The position numbers were made by a program, and so were the translations under genes. The notes below the pieces were generated by a model. That model was not told the origin of the DNA. It saw nothing but the letters and a program-made list of their open reading frames with translations, and ran no database searches. From positions 1 through 47,837 of the forward strand of contig QKCL01000057.1 of assembly GCA_003246895.1 (NCBI GenBank): DNA of 47,837 bases. Reading direction: 5' to 3'. Position 1 is the first letter of the stretch; each line of letters starts with the position of its first letter. Source of the stretch: Spirochaetota bacterium. GTDB lineage: Bacteria; Spirochaetota; UBA4802; UBA5550. Positions 33,599 through 41,739 of this stretch are shown in pieces.

Positions 33599-33981
33599 TT
33601 CTGCTCCTCCAATAAAAACTGAATTTATTATTATTCAATTTTTTCCTGAATAGAATTTTCCGTCCTTCTCTCGGACGGACTAGTCCGTCCATAGATCAAA
33701 AACAGGATTCTTTGTCAATACAAAATCGCAAAAGTGTAAACTTTCAGGCTGGAATACTTAAAAAAATTACATTTTTGATCTGTTTTATTAAAAACATTGA
33801 AAAACAGGAAGTGCCGAAAATGCCAAGGAGGTCCTTTCACCGCCTCTCATTTTAACTGTAAAGAATACGACTCACAAGTTTTATACTTGATCTCATGGCC
33901 CTTTTATCAACACTTGAGCCATTATCATTTCCATATTACTTTATGGAAATAGAGACAACCATAGACATGAGAGGTGTTGAT
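33599..33981. other. Divergent intergenic region with regulatory palindrome
   Basis: 383 bp between the carboxyltransferase and NifX-like genes. It holds a -35-like TTGACA (minus, 33718-33713), an 18-bp palindrome, and the start area of the plus-strand gene. A longer upstream reading frame (from 33895) is not used because its first Mets lack ribosome sites. Confidence 0.6.
33673..33690. promoter_or_regulatory. 18-bp perfect palindrome, likely operator
   Basis: GGACGGACT / AGTCCGTCC, about 75 bp before the carboxyltransferase ATG and downstream of a TTGACA -35 element. The GGACGGACTAGTCC style resembles known TetR-type operators; the regulator is not known. Confidence 0.6.
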
Positions 33982-34335
33982 ATGAAAATAGCATTACCAA
34001 CCAGGGACTCAAAAATTGATGACCACTTCGGCCACTGTGACCACTATACAGTTTATACCGTTGACGATAATACAAAGGAAATCATTTCAAAAGAGATTCT
34101 TCAGTCTCCTGAAGGCTGCGGGTGTAAATCAGATATCGCCTATACTCTGGCTGATATGAAAGTGACCATGATGCTGGCCGGGAACATGGGCGGTGGAGCC
34201 AAAAACGTTCTTAACAGGCAGGGAATTGATGTTATCCGCGGGTGTTCCGGAGATGTTGAAGCCGTTGCAAAATCATGGCTGGACGGGACTCTTACAGATT
34301 CCGGAATAGGGTGCAATCACCACGACTGTGAATAA
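33982..34335 (+). CDS. NifX/NafY-like dinitrogenase iron-molybdenum cofactor-type protein
   Basis: 117 residues from ATG 33982 (MKIALPTRDSKIDDHFGHC), which has AGAGG 8 nt upstream. The FeMo-co-binding family motif is DDHFGHCDHYTVYTV. The C-terminus is Cys/His-rich (GIGCNHHDCE), a possible metal site. Many relatives in anaerobes are unrelated to nitrogen fixation and bind metal clusters or act in redox maintenance; no nif genes are in this window, so a nitrogenase role is unlikely. The next hairpin (34349-34388) may end its transcript. Confidence 0.88.
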   Translation: MKIALPTRDSKIDDHFGHCDHYTVYTVDDNTKEIISKEILQSPEGCGCKSDIAYTLADMKVTMMLAGNMGGGAKNVLNRQGIDVIRGCSGDVEAVAKSWLDGTLTDSGIGCNHHDCE

Positions 34336-34348
34336 TTTTAATACCAAT

Positions 34349-34388
34349 CCGATAGTAGGGAATGGTGACGACGATTCCACACTATCGG
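34349..34388 (+). terminator. Long hairpin after the NifX-like gene
   Basis: CCGATAGT / ACTATCGG outer stem with an inner GGAAT / ATTCC pair. No clean T run. Likely terminator. Confidence 0.55.
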
Positions 34389-34688
34389 CGATCTTTATTT
34401 TCCACTAACAACAATGCTGGATTTTTAACAATAAAATTCCCTGTATTTGAAATCATACTTTTTACGAGAGTTTGGAATGTATCTCTACAATTACAGCACA
34501 GTGGACAACCTTTCATCTGACCTGCCATAATCAGCACAGCACATTTCACCATGCCGCCCAGAGTTTCTGATTCATTTAAGTAAATTTCCACAGGCCTGCC
34601 TGTATAGTTATTGCATACTGACAAATAATTGAATATAATTATTTAATGCTGACAAACATATCCATGTTTTATAGAAGGAGAAATCTCA
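34389..34688. other. Intergenic stretch before the nitroreductase gene
   Basis: Contains a weak minus-strand frame (34382-34624; TTG start, Cys-rich GCPLCCNCRD) that lacks a ribosome site. No supported gene. Confidence 0.45.
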
Positions 34689-35270
34689 ATGAATGAGGTT
34701 ATTGAAACCATATTAAAAAGAAGAAGCTGCAGAAGTTATGAGGCCGAAGTTCCTTACAAGGAGGAACTGGATGCGATTATTGAAGCCGGAAGATTCGCTC
34801 CCAGCGGCGGAAACAACCAGAAGAGTCACCTCATTGTATTTTCAAAAAAAAAGGATCTGGAAGTCATCAAGTCTGCAGTTAGAGAGGGGTTTAGAAAATT
34901 ATCGGTTTATGACGGCATGTATCCAAGTCTCAAAAATGCCGTCATTAAATCTGAATCTGATGATTATGACTTTATATACAATGCCCCGGTTCTTATAGTT
35001 GTGGCAAATGAAAAAGGTTACGGAAACGCCATGGCCGACAGTGCCTGCCTGCTTGAGAACATGATGATCGCCGCAGCTTCATTGAATATCGGATCCTGCT
35101 GGATTAATCAGTTACACTGGCTCGATGAGGATGAAGACATTAACAGATTAATGAAATCCTATGGATTACTGGAGAATGAAACAATATGCGGAGCACTGTC
35201 TTTGGGCTACCCGAAGACAATGTCCAAAGGCATACTGGAACGTAAAGGCAATTCTGTGACCTATGTTTAG
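34689..35270 (+). CDS. Nitroreductase-family oxidoreductase
   Basis: 193 residues. FMN-binding family motifs: RRSCRSYEAEV at the N-terminus, EAGRFAPSGGNNQKSHLIVF, a central ADSACLLENMMIAAASLNIGSCW and the late GALSLGYPKT. The family reduces nitro-aromatics, quinones or other electrophiles with NAD(P)H and FMN. The ribosome site AAGGAG lies 8 nt before the ATG. A broken copy of its 3' end lies at 38848 (see findings). Confidence 0.93.
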   Translation: MNEVIETILKRRSCRSYEAEVPYKEELDAIIEAGRFAPSGGNNQKSHLIVFSKKKDLEVIKSAVREGFRKLSVYDGMYPSLKNAVIKSESDDYDFIYNAPVLIVVANEKGYGNAMADSACLLENMMIAAASLNIGSCWINQLHWLDEDEDINRLMKSYGLLENETICGALSLGYPKTMSKGILERKGNSVTYV

Positions 35271-35932
35271 ATCACAGAGAATATCCCCGGCCCAGGACTC
35301 GTGCAATAATACAATTTATAAGGCCTGTCTCTTCGCCACCCTAAAGATGTTCATGGAATTCAGTAAAAAATAATTTTTCAGAAGTATAAGGACAGATGCA
35401 CGCAGACAGAAGTGAGAAAAGCAGTAATAGGGCAAAGTTGTTAACTCATGGAAGCTTTAGAGAGCAACTTCATGTGCAGGCAGGCTATCAGGATAATTTA
35501 TATGGAGATTGACGTAAACCATCAGTCTCATGGAGAATTAAGAGTAGCCCTTATGATAGCCTCCAGACCGGTGGATAGTAAAACCTCCTGCCCGCACTCG
35601 AGCCTGTACCGGATTTACAAAAAAGGCCTACCTGCCTGCGTTCTGCAGTTTCAGCCCTTTATGGATATTAGAACATCCATTTCTACAATATAAACCAGAA
35701 GCACAACTATTTCAGTTAAAGACCTTCGAGATAATTAAATTTCTCTATCACATATTTGTTGCCAGTTCCATACACAGAGTCCCCCGATGTTCTTCCCCTG
35801 CATACTGCCATCTCTTAAATAACAGTCACAGCAGATATTAAAATATACGCTGAGTATTATCCCCTTTTGTGGCAGAATATATAATTTTATATTATATTAT
35901 CTTATCCTAAAATGTAAACAATTTCCGGAGGG
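35271..35932. other. Stretch holding the ankyrin relic and no intact gene
   Basis: 662 bp between the nitroreductase and the DUF1566-like gene. Apart from the ankyrin fragment (listed) I see nothing that supports a gene. An operon-style SD precedes the next gene. Confidence 0.6.
35448..35693 (+). pseudogene. Degenerate copy of the ankyrin-repeat gene
   Basis: About 36 codons align with residues 107-142 of the intact ankyrin protein (27 of 36 identical, e.g. NHQSHGE and ALMIA). After that the sequence jumps about 60 bp and resumes near the SKT...GLC region, then the frame drifts. No signal peptide or ribosome site. It is a truncated relic, not a functional gene. Confidence 0.75.
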
Positions 35933-36532
35933 ATGATGAAAGTTTACCGCTGGTATTTTATTCAGGTTTTAATCTTTTCTTTGACAGTATTTGCGGCATA
36001 TAAAACAGATGCCGCTGATAAAATTTATAAAGTCGGAGACAGGGGCCCGGCAGGGGGATGGATATTTTTTGACAAGGGTAATGATTCCGGAGGGTGGCGG
36101 TATCTGGAAGCTGCACCGGAAGACCAGAGTAAAGGTGTCAAATGGGCGGCAGAGCCTTACAGGGAAACCGGTGCAAAAAATACATATTCCGGCAGCGGAA
36201 GATATAATTCAAAAAAAATTTTAAAAAAAACAGGGCACGGTAATTACGCTGCAAAAATATGTGAAGATTACAGAGGAGGAGGTAAAAGCGACTGGTTCTT
36301 GCCTTCAAAAGATGAAGTTGATCTGATGTATAAAAATTTACACAAATCCGGAATCGGCAGCTTTGCCAATGAAGGTTACTGGAGTTCCTCTGAGGGTATT
36401 GCGGAAAAGGGAAATATTAATTTTCGTCAGATAAATAGGAACTATGCATGGTATCAGCATTTTTATAATGGGTACCAGAATATGCAGCTTAAGATGTATC
36501 CTTTTTTTGTAAGGGCAGTCAGAGCTTTTTAG
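35933..36532 (+). CDS. Secreted DUF1566-type protein
   Basis: 199 residues. Signal peptide 1-28. The domain pattern YKVGDRGPAGGWIFFDKG, WRYLEAAP, GKSDWFLPSKDEVDLMYKNL and EGYWSSSE, ending FFVRAVRAF, is the DUF1566 layout (often seen in cell-surface proteins). Function unknown, probably ligand binding at the surface. GGAGG is 6 nt before the ATG. The next gene starts 15 nt later, so the two form an operon. Confidence 0.82.
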   Translation: MMKVYRWYFIQVLIFSLTVFAAYKTDAADKIYKVGDRGPAGGWIFFDKGNDSGGWRYLEAAPEDQSKGVKWAAEPYRETGAKNTYSGSGRYNSKKILKKTGHGNYAAKICEDYRGGGKSDWFLPSKDEVDLMYKNLHKSGIGSFANEGYWSSSEGIAEKGNINFRQINRNYAWYQHFYNGYQNMQLKMYPFFVRAVRAF

Positions 36533-36547
36533 CTAGATGGAGGCTGA

Positions 36548-36922
36548 ATGTATATTATAGACATATTGAAATCATTGACAAAAAAAATTGTATCATTATT
36601 TATTATTGATGAAGAAATAATCACATTAAAAAAAATCATCTCAATCGATTCAAAAAAAATAGCCGCAGTTGATACACATGGGAATGATATTTTAATTGAT
36701 GTTTCAGAATGTAAAAAAAATTTCTACCTTGAGTTTATGGGGCCTGACTACAGTATTTTAAAAGAAGATAATATAATCGGAGAACGTAATGGAATGGCTG
36801 ATCCAAGGTATATAATATTTTATTCAGAACCGCCATACTATATAGAACTTGATTATGAAGATTATACAAAAATAATAGATATGATCGAATCCTGCGGATT
36901 ACAGACTTTTGATATCACCTGA
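36548..36922 (+). CDS. Unknown protein, in operon with the DUF1566 gene
   Basis: 124 residues; AT-rich codons. GGAGG lies 6 nt upstream of the ATG. An N-terminal hydrophobic helix (1-20) may be a membrane anchor or just a helix. Mixed alpha/beta with acidic C-terminus (YEDYTKIIDMIES). No family recognised. It follows the DUF1566 gene by 15 nt, so a paired function such as a partner or immunity factor is possible. Confidence 0.7.
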   Translation: MYIIDILKSLTKKIVSLFIIDEEIITLKKIISIDSKKIAAVDTHGNDILIDVSECKKNFYLEFMGPDYSILKEDNIIGERNGMADPRYIIFYSEPPYYIELDYEDYTKIIDMIESCGLQTFDIT

Positions 36923-37176
36923 TTTTTAGAGGAACCTGATAAAAAAAATATTATTTTTCTTCATAATATTGATAACTTCCTGTCCCTGTCTGTACGCAGT
37001 ATCTGAAAATATTATCTGAACTAGTTAATTTATTACCCACCCTGTTTCCCTGTAAGAGCTTGACTTTTTATGTATAAAGCTATTCAGTATGTATTATTTT
37101 CCGACAGAACATATGAAGGCGGTATCCGGTAATATCAGCATCAATGTTCATTATTTAAAAAAATCAGGAGAAAAAA

Positions 37177-38529
37177 ATGAAAATAATTAAACTGCTTGTT
37201 GCCCCGATTACAATTCTTTTATTAACTAACCCTGCTCTCTACGCCTACACTGATAAGGAACGCAGTGATGCAATATGTGGTTATGACTTAAATAAAGTAA
37301 AAAATATGTTCAGCACCAAATCTGAAATAGATAAAAAGGTAAACGGCGTCTACCCACTTTCACTGGCCTCTTACTGTTACGGAGGGAACGCTAAAGCTGT
37401 AGAATACTTCCTCGATAATGGCGCTGCAGTTAACCACTCAGATGAAAAGTACAACAATGCGCTAATGTGGGCGTTACGCAGCGTAAATAAACCTTTAGAG
37501 ACCAATTACATGCGCAGGCAGGCCATCAGGATGATTAACATGGGAATTGACGTAAACCATCAGTCTCATGGCGAAGGAAGAACAGCTCTTATGATTGCAG
37601 CGAGTCTCGGTGACAGGGAAATAGTGAACATGCTGCTCAGCAGAGGAGCGAGCAAAACACCGCGCACTAAACCCGGCCTGTGCATCAGCGGTAATTATAA
37701 TGTAAAGTGTGGGGTCGCGGATTACGCGCGTCTGGGAGGCTATGTAGACCTGGCACTTGAACTCGACGGCCAGAGCTCCGATTTTTACAAAACACAGCTT
37801 AATTACGCCATCAGGAGCGGAAACACCTCCCGTGCCCTGAGCATCATTTCAGGAGGGGTAAACTTAAATGAAAAAGAAGAACTTTCAAATCTTACTCCCC
37901 TTCATTATGCGGTAAAAGCCGGCAACCTGCAGATAGTGCGGGCTCTCCTGAATGCAGGTGCCAACCCCAATGTTCAGGACTACGCAGGAGTAACCCCTCT
38001 CAGAGACGCTGTAGTATACTATAAAACAGATATTGCCAAAGCGCTTGTTGACGGAGGGGCAAAGGCAGGCAACGCCCAGACCCAGGGATGCGGCGGAGGA
38101 CTGACTGAATTCGCATGGGCTGTCAGTTACTCACAGAGGGAAATAGCTGAATACATGATAAACAACGGTGCAATAGATATTGAAAATCCCGGCAATGCCT
38201 TTGAGTCACTCTACGGACGGAACAAATGGGATATCGAACTTGCCAGACTTCTGATAAGTAAAGGGGCAAAACCCACACAGGCAGATATTGACAGGCTGCA
38301 GTTAATAAAAGAAAACAATACCTGGCTGAAATACACGGATGATATAATAGCCGTTCTTAAAAATTCCATTTCAAATAACAGCGGCAAAAAATATCCTCCT
38401 GCACCGGAGAATTATTTGAGTGTACGAAGCAGTATGAACGGCAAAAATAAAGACAAACAAAAAGACAAGATAATCCTGAACCGAAAAAATGGCAAAATAG
38501 ACGCCGACACCACGATGGATCCCCGCTGA
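37177..38529 (+). CDS. Secreted ankyrin-repeat protein
   Basis: 450 residues with a signal peptide (1-23, ending LYA-Y). About eight ankyrin repeats follow, with canonical G-x-TPLHYA-x5-G-x2-x-V-x2-LL-x3-GA turns: GNAKAVEYFLDNGAAVN, GDREIVNMLLSRGAS, LTPLHYAVKAGNLQIVRALLNAGA, VTPLRDAVVYYKTDIAKALVDGGA. The last 70 residues are Lys/Asn-rich and low complexity. Ankyrin repeats bind proteins; an exported one may act in the periplasm. AGGAG sits 9 nt before the ATG. A relic of the same gene lies at 35448. Confidence 0.9.
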   Translation: MKIIKLLVAPITILLLTNPALYAYTDKERSDAICGYDLNKVKNMFSTKSEIDKKVNGVYPLSLASYCYGGNAKAVEYFLDNGAAVNHSDEKYNNALMWALRSVNKPLETNYMRRQAIRMINMGIDVNHQSHGEGRTALMIAASLGDREIVNMLLSRGASKTPRTKPGLCISGNYNVKCGVADYARLGGYVDLALELDGQSSDFYKTQLNYAIRSGNTSRALSIISGGVNLNEKEELSNLTPLHYAVKAGNLQIVRALLNAGANPNVQDYAGVTPLRDAVVYYKTDIAKALVDGGAKAGNAQTQGCGGGLTEFAWAVSYSQREIAEYMINNGAIDIENPGNAFESLYGRNKWDIELARLLISKGAKPTQADIDRLQLIKENNTWLKYTDDIIAVLKNSISNNSGKKYPPAPENYLSVRSSMNGKNKDKQKDKIILNRKNGKIDADTTMDPR

Positions 38530-38539
38530 TTGACTTTAT

Positions 38540-38577
38540 GCCTCCTGTGATCCGAAGCAGGGGGCAGTACTGTTTTT
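38540..38577 (+). terminator. Probable terminator after the ankyrin gene
   Basis: GCCTCCTG / CAGGGGGC stem (one wobble pair) with a T run a few bases later. Confidence 0.55.
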
Positions 38578-38617
38578 CCTCTAATACCTGAATTATGCCT
38601 GAAAATTAAATTTCATC

Positions 38618-38848
38618 CTATTCACTATATCTCTTGTTTTTATTTAATATTACATAAGACAGTATTATCAAACCCACAATCATTACTGTAATCACAGTAA
38701 TGTCTTTCAGATATTTATTAATCAGCACCTGATTTCCCTCAATAAGATACCCCAATGCTGTTAAAACTACTATCCAGATTAATGCACCGGCTGCTGTATA
38801 AACCGTAAATTTAATCCCGTTCATTTTCGCAAGGACGGCCGGTAATAA
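38618..38848 (-). pseudogene. Truncated DedA-family gene (3' end only)
   Basis: The 3' part of a DedA membrane-protein gene: LPAVLAKMNGIKFTVYT and AAGALIWIVVLTALGYLIEG match the second half of the family, with two hydrophobic segments. The 5' half, including the start and first membrane segments, is missing. Homology ends at about 38848, exactly where the nitroreductase fragment begins on the other strand, so a rearrangement removed the rest. A short frame from ATG 38824 could still be translated. Confidence 0.7.
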
Positions 38849-38939
38849 AACAATATGCGGCGCCCTCTCTTTGGGTTACCCGAAGACAATGCCCAGGGGC
38901 TTACTTGAACGTAAAGGCAACATAGTGACCTATGTTTAA
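38848..38939 (+). pseudogene. 3' end relic of a second nitroreductase gene
   Basis: Twenty-nine codons in frame to a TAA match the last residues of the intact nitroreductase (25 of 29 identical: TICGALSLGYPKTM..., ERKGN.VTYV). No 5' part exists. Left by the same breakpoint as the DedA relic. Confidence 0.85.
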
Positions 38940-39035
38940 AAGAAATACCCATGGTATCTAATATTAGAAAACTTTGATATTTAAACCTTGACAGATAACA
39001 TAACACCGTTATTTTAATTATAGAGGAATCATCAT

Positions 39036-39497
39036 ATGACTATTATAAAAAAGACTTTCACAATCAATGCTACTCCGGCAGATATCTGGAATGCCATTTC
39101 AAATTTCGGGGAAATTGACCTTTACCATCCTGAAATAGTAAAATCATGGTTAACCTCGGACATAAAAAGCGGCCCGGGAACAACAAGAGAATGCACTCTT
39201 GCAAATGGAGGCCGGGTCGTCGAACAGGTTACAGAATGGCAGCCTCATAAAAAACTGGCGGTTGAATTACTGGAAATGACGATGCCATTTAAATCAGCTT
39301 CCGGTTTTACTGAAATAGTTCCCATAACCGGAACTACCACAGAGATAACAATTGGAATGGAATTCAAAGTAAAATATGGCTTTCCTGGAGAACTGATTGG
39401 ACAGGTAATGAAGCCGTTGTTCTACAGAATGTTCAGGAGAACGGCCCTGTCCCTTGAATTTTTTATACACAATGGTAAAAAGATGGCAAGAGCCTGA
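39036..39497 (+). CDS. SRPBCC/START-like protein
   Basis: 153 residues. The polyketide cyclase/START-type fold is visible: KKTFTINATPADIWNAISNFGEIDLYHPEI, given here as FTINATPADIWNAISNF, then GPGTTRECTL, GRVVEQVTEWQPHKKL and a final long helix after TEITIGMEFKVKYG. This fold binds hydrophobic ligands in a deep cavity. Ligand unknown. A weak GAGG lies near the ATG. Monocistronic. Confidence 0.88.
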   Translation: MTIIKKTFTINATPADIWNAISNFGEIDLYHPEIVKSWLTSDIKSGPGTTRECTLANGGRVVEQVTEWQPHKKLAVELLEMTMPFKSASGFTEIVPITGTTTEITIGMEFKVKYGFPGELIGQVMKPLFYRMFRRTALSLEFFIHNGKKMARA

Positions 39498-39557
39498 TGC
39501 AGCCGCAAACCCCTTTCCCGAATCCAAAAAAAGTCATCTGCTGATCAGGCAATTCAG

Positions 39558-39584
39558 GAACCGGTCTCGTGCCGGTTCGCTTTA
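39558..39584 (+). terminator. Hairpin after the SRPBCC gene
   Basis: GAACCGG / CCGGTTC with a 7-nt loop; only a short T stretch follows. Probable weak terminator. Confidence 0.5.
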
Positions 39585-39617
39585 ACTCCTGCAGGCAGTT
39601 TCAGAATAAAACTATTG

Positions 39618-40880
39618 TTAATTAAACAAACTGACAAATAAAAAAATGTTCAGCACAGTCACTATGGCACCAATGGTATAGAGCATGTACTTTAACGCCG
39701 ATGAGTTTTTGTATTTTCCCATAACTTTTTCCGATGATGTAAGATATACCTGTACAAAAATGGTAATGGGCAGCTGAATACTTAAAAACATCTGCGAAAT
39801 TATCAGGCCTTTAAAGGGATTCGATATAAAAAAAATAAGTGCCAAAGCGGCAAATATTGAAATTCCGACACCTGTTCTGGAATGGTTATCCTTGATATCA
39901 TAGGGTTCGTTGTAGATTCCGGAAAAGATTGTTCCGGCTGCCATCCCTGAGGTTATGGTAGAGGAAATTCCCGCGAAGAGCAGAGCTATGGCAAAGACAT
40001 TTGAAGCATGACTCCCCAGCAATGGGACAAGCAGATGATTCGCCTGCTGCAGTTCATTCACAGGAGTTTTAGCAGAAAAAAAGGTTGAAGCTGCCAGAAG
40101 GATCATTGCGCTGTTAATGGCCCACCCGATACCCATGGCAAGAATAGTATCAAAGAATTCATAGTTCAGCTGTTTTACAATAACCTTCTCATCCTGAAGA
40201 TTCCACTTTCTGCTCTGAATAATCTCTGAGTGTAAAAACAGGTTATGGGGCATAACAACAGCTCCCAGAACACTCATTATGACAACCATGGACCCACTGG
40301 GAAAACTCGGGGTTACCCAGCCCTTAATTGCCGAATTCCAGTCAATATTAACCAGAGATAATTCGTACAGAAAGGACAATCCGATAACAGAAACAAATGC
40401 AATAATCCATTTCTCTACCATCCTGTATGTATTTGAAACCAGCATAATGATTGTAAACAGTGCAACCAGAACAGCACCGGCACGAATGGGAATTTCAAAT
40501 AACATATTCAATGCAATGGCGCCGCCCAGAATCTCAGCCAGGGAAGTCGAAATTGAAGCCAGCATGGCCGATGACAGAATGGCCTTTGAATATCTGTTTC
40601 TTATGTATTTTGTTGCAGCCTCGGACAGACATAGGCCTGTTGCAATTCCCAGATGGGCCACATTGTGCTGCAGAAGAATCAGCATAATGGTGGATAGAGT
40701 AACCATCCAAAGCAGAGAATATCCATAGTCAGCCCCGGCTGCAAGATTTGACGCCCAGTTTCCTGGATCAATAAAACCCACAGTTACCAGTAAACCCGGA
40801 CCAATGAATTTAAAAATATCTAAAGCTGTATTTTGAGCTTTATATCCCTTACGGTCTATGTTTTTCAATAACCGGAACAT
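39618..40880 (-). CDS. NRAMP-family divalent metal transporter (MntH-like)
   Basis: 420 residues from ATG 40880 (MFRLLKN), with AGGAG 9 nt upstream; a GTG two codons earlier is less likely. About 11 membrane helices. NRAMP metal-site motifs: GFIDPGNWASNLAAGADYGYSLLW in TM1 (Asp-Pro-Gly-Asn) and MPHNLFLHS in TM6. Family role: proton-coupled uptake of Mn2+ or Fe2+. Inverted repeat GGAAAT-n5-ATTTCC upstream (40927-40943) could be a regulator site, but no metal regulator gene is near. Confidence 0.95.
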   Translation of the reverse strand: MFRLLKNIDRKGYKAQNTALDIFKFIGPGLLVTVGFIDPGNWASNLAAGADYGYSLLWMVTLSTIMLILLQHNVAHLGIATGLCLSEAATKYIRNRYSKAILSSAMLASISTSLAEILGGAIALNMLFEIPIRAGAVLVALFTIIMLVSNTYRMVEKWIIAFVSVIGLSFLYELSLVNIDWNSAIKGWVTPSFPSGSMVVIMSVLGAVVMPHNLFLHSEIIQSRKWNLQDEKVIVKQLNYEFFDTILAMGIGWAINSAMILLAASTFFSAKTPVNELQQANHLLVPLLGSHASNVFAIALLFAGISSTITSGMAAGTIFSGIYNEPYDIKDNHSRTGVGISIFAALALIFFISNPFKGLIISQMFLSIQLPITIFVQVYLTSSEKVMGKYKNSSALKYMLYTIGAIVTVLNIFLFVSLFN

Positions 40881-40945
40881 ACACACGATCTCCTGAATAA
40901 AACTGAATAGCTGCCGGTCAAATCATGGAAATACCTAATTTCCTA

Positions 40946-41737
40946 TTACGCCAGCAGCGCCTCATCATTGGTGAACTCTTCATGGCTCACATCATAGAAC
41001 CTTTTCACCAGACCGTCCACGGTGAGGTTCTTTTTCTCTTCTCCTGCAATATCAAAAATTATCTGCCCCTTGTGCATCATGAGCAGCCTGTTCCCGAACT
41101 TGATCGCGTGACTCATATTATGAGTGACCATCATTGCTGTAAGTTTTCTCTCCCTTATAAAACGGTCAGTGAGGTTAAGTACAATTTCCGCGTTCTTGGG
41201 ATCAAGTGCTGCTGTATGTTCATCAAGCAGTATCAGTGCAGGATTGGAAAGCACTGTCATGAGGAGAGTCAGGGCCTGCCTCTGGCCGCCCGAGAAGAGG
41301 CCCAGATTATCATCAAGCCTGTTCTCAAGGCCCATGTCAAGGACCTTCAGCTCCTCCCTGAAGAGATCCCTTGTTCTGCTGTTAAGGGTGATTTTCAGGC
41401 CCTTCATACCCTTTTTGCTGCAGATTACCATATTATCTTCCAGGCTCATGTTTGAAGCCGTGCCCAGAAGGGGGTTCTGGAAAATTCTGCCTATATATTT
41501 CGCCCTCTGGTATTCGGGCATCCTTGTTATTTTTGTATCATTGAAAAATAAATCTCCCTGTGTGGGGAAAAAGGAACCGCCAATTGAGTTGAAGAGAGTG
41601 GATTTACCGGCTCCGTTTGATCCTACAATGGTAATGAAATCTCCTTCATTTACCCTGAGACTTATATTGCGGAGAGCGGTATTTTCATTAACGGTTCCCC
41701 TGTTAAAAACCTGGGTTATGTTTTCAAGTCTGATCAT
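40946..41737 (-). CDS. ABC transporter ATPase, partner of the adjacent permease
   Basis: 263 residues from ATG 41737 (MIRLENITQVF), with AGGAGAG upstream; a longer frame to 41794 overlaps the permease end and is not used. Walker A is GSNGAGKST, signature LFSGGQRQALTLLMTVLS, Walker B LILLDEHTAALD, switch VTHNMS. It belongs to the COG1101 class, which pairs with the COG4120-type permease encoded just upstream. The usual third gene, a COG2984-type binding protein (amino-acid or tryptophan-type uptake), is absent from the window. Confidence 0.92.
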   Translation of the reverse strand: MIRLENITQVFNRGTVNENTALRNISLRVNEGDFITIVGSNGAGKSTLFNSIGGSFFPTQGDLFFNDTKITRMPEYQRAKYIGRIFQNPLLGTASNMSLEDNMVICSKKGMKGLKITLNSRTRDLFREELKVLDMGLENRLDDNLGLFSGGQRQALTLLMTVLSNPALILLDEHTAALDPKNAEIVLNLTDRFIRERKLTAMMVTHNMSHAIKFGNRLLMMHKGQIIFDIAGEEKKNLTVDGLVKRFYDVSHEEFTNDEALLA

Positions 41738-41739
41738 GA

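Noticed and set aside
33895-33981. 29-codon N-terminal extension of the NifX-like protein
   Set aside because: The internal ATG at 33982 has the ribosome site and matches the family N-terminus.
33982-34335. Part of a nitrogen-fixation cluster
   Set aside because: No nif structural genes nearby; such proteins occur widely in anaerobes without nitrogenase.
34382-34624. 80-codon minus-strand frame with Cys-rich GCPLCCNCRD
   Set aside because: Begins with TTG, no Shine-Dalgarno, overlaps a hairpin after the NifX-like gene; no family recognised.
35271-38939. Insertion sequence or transposon explaining the duplicated fragments
   Set aside because: No transposase frame, terminal inverted repeats or target-site duplication visible; recombination remains the simpler reading.
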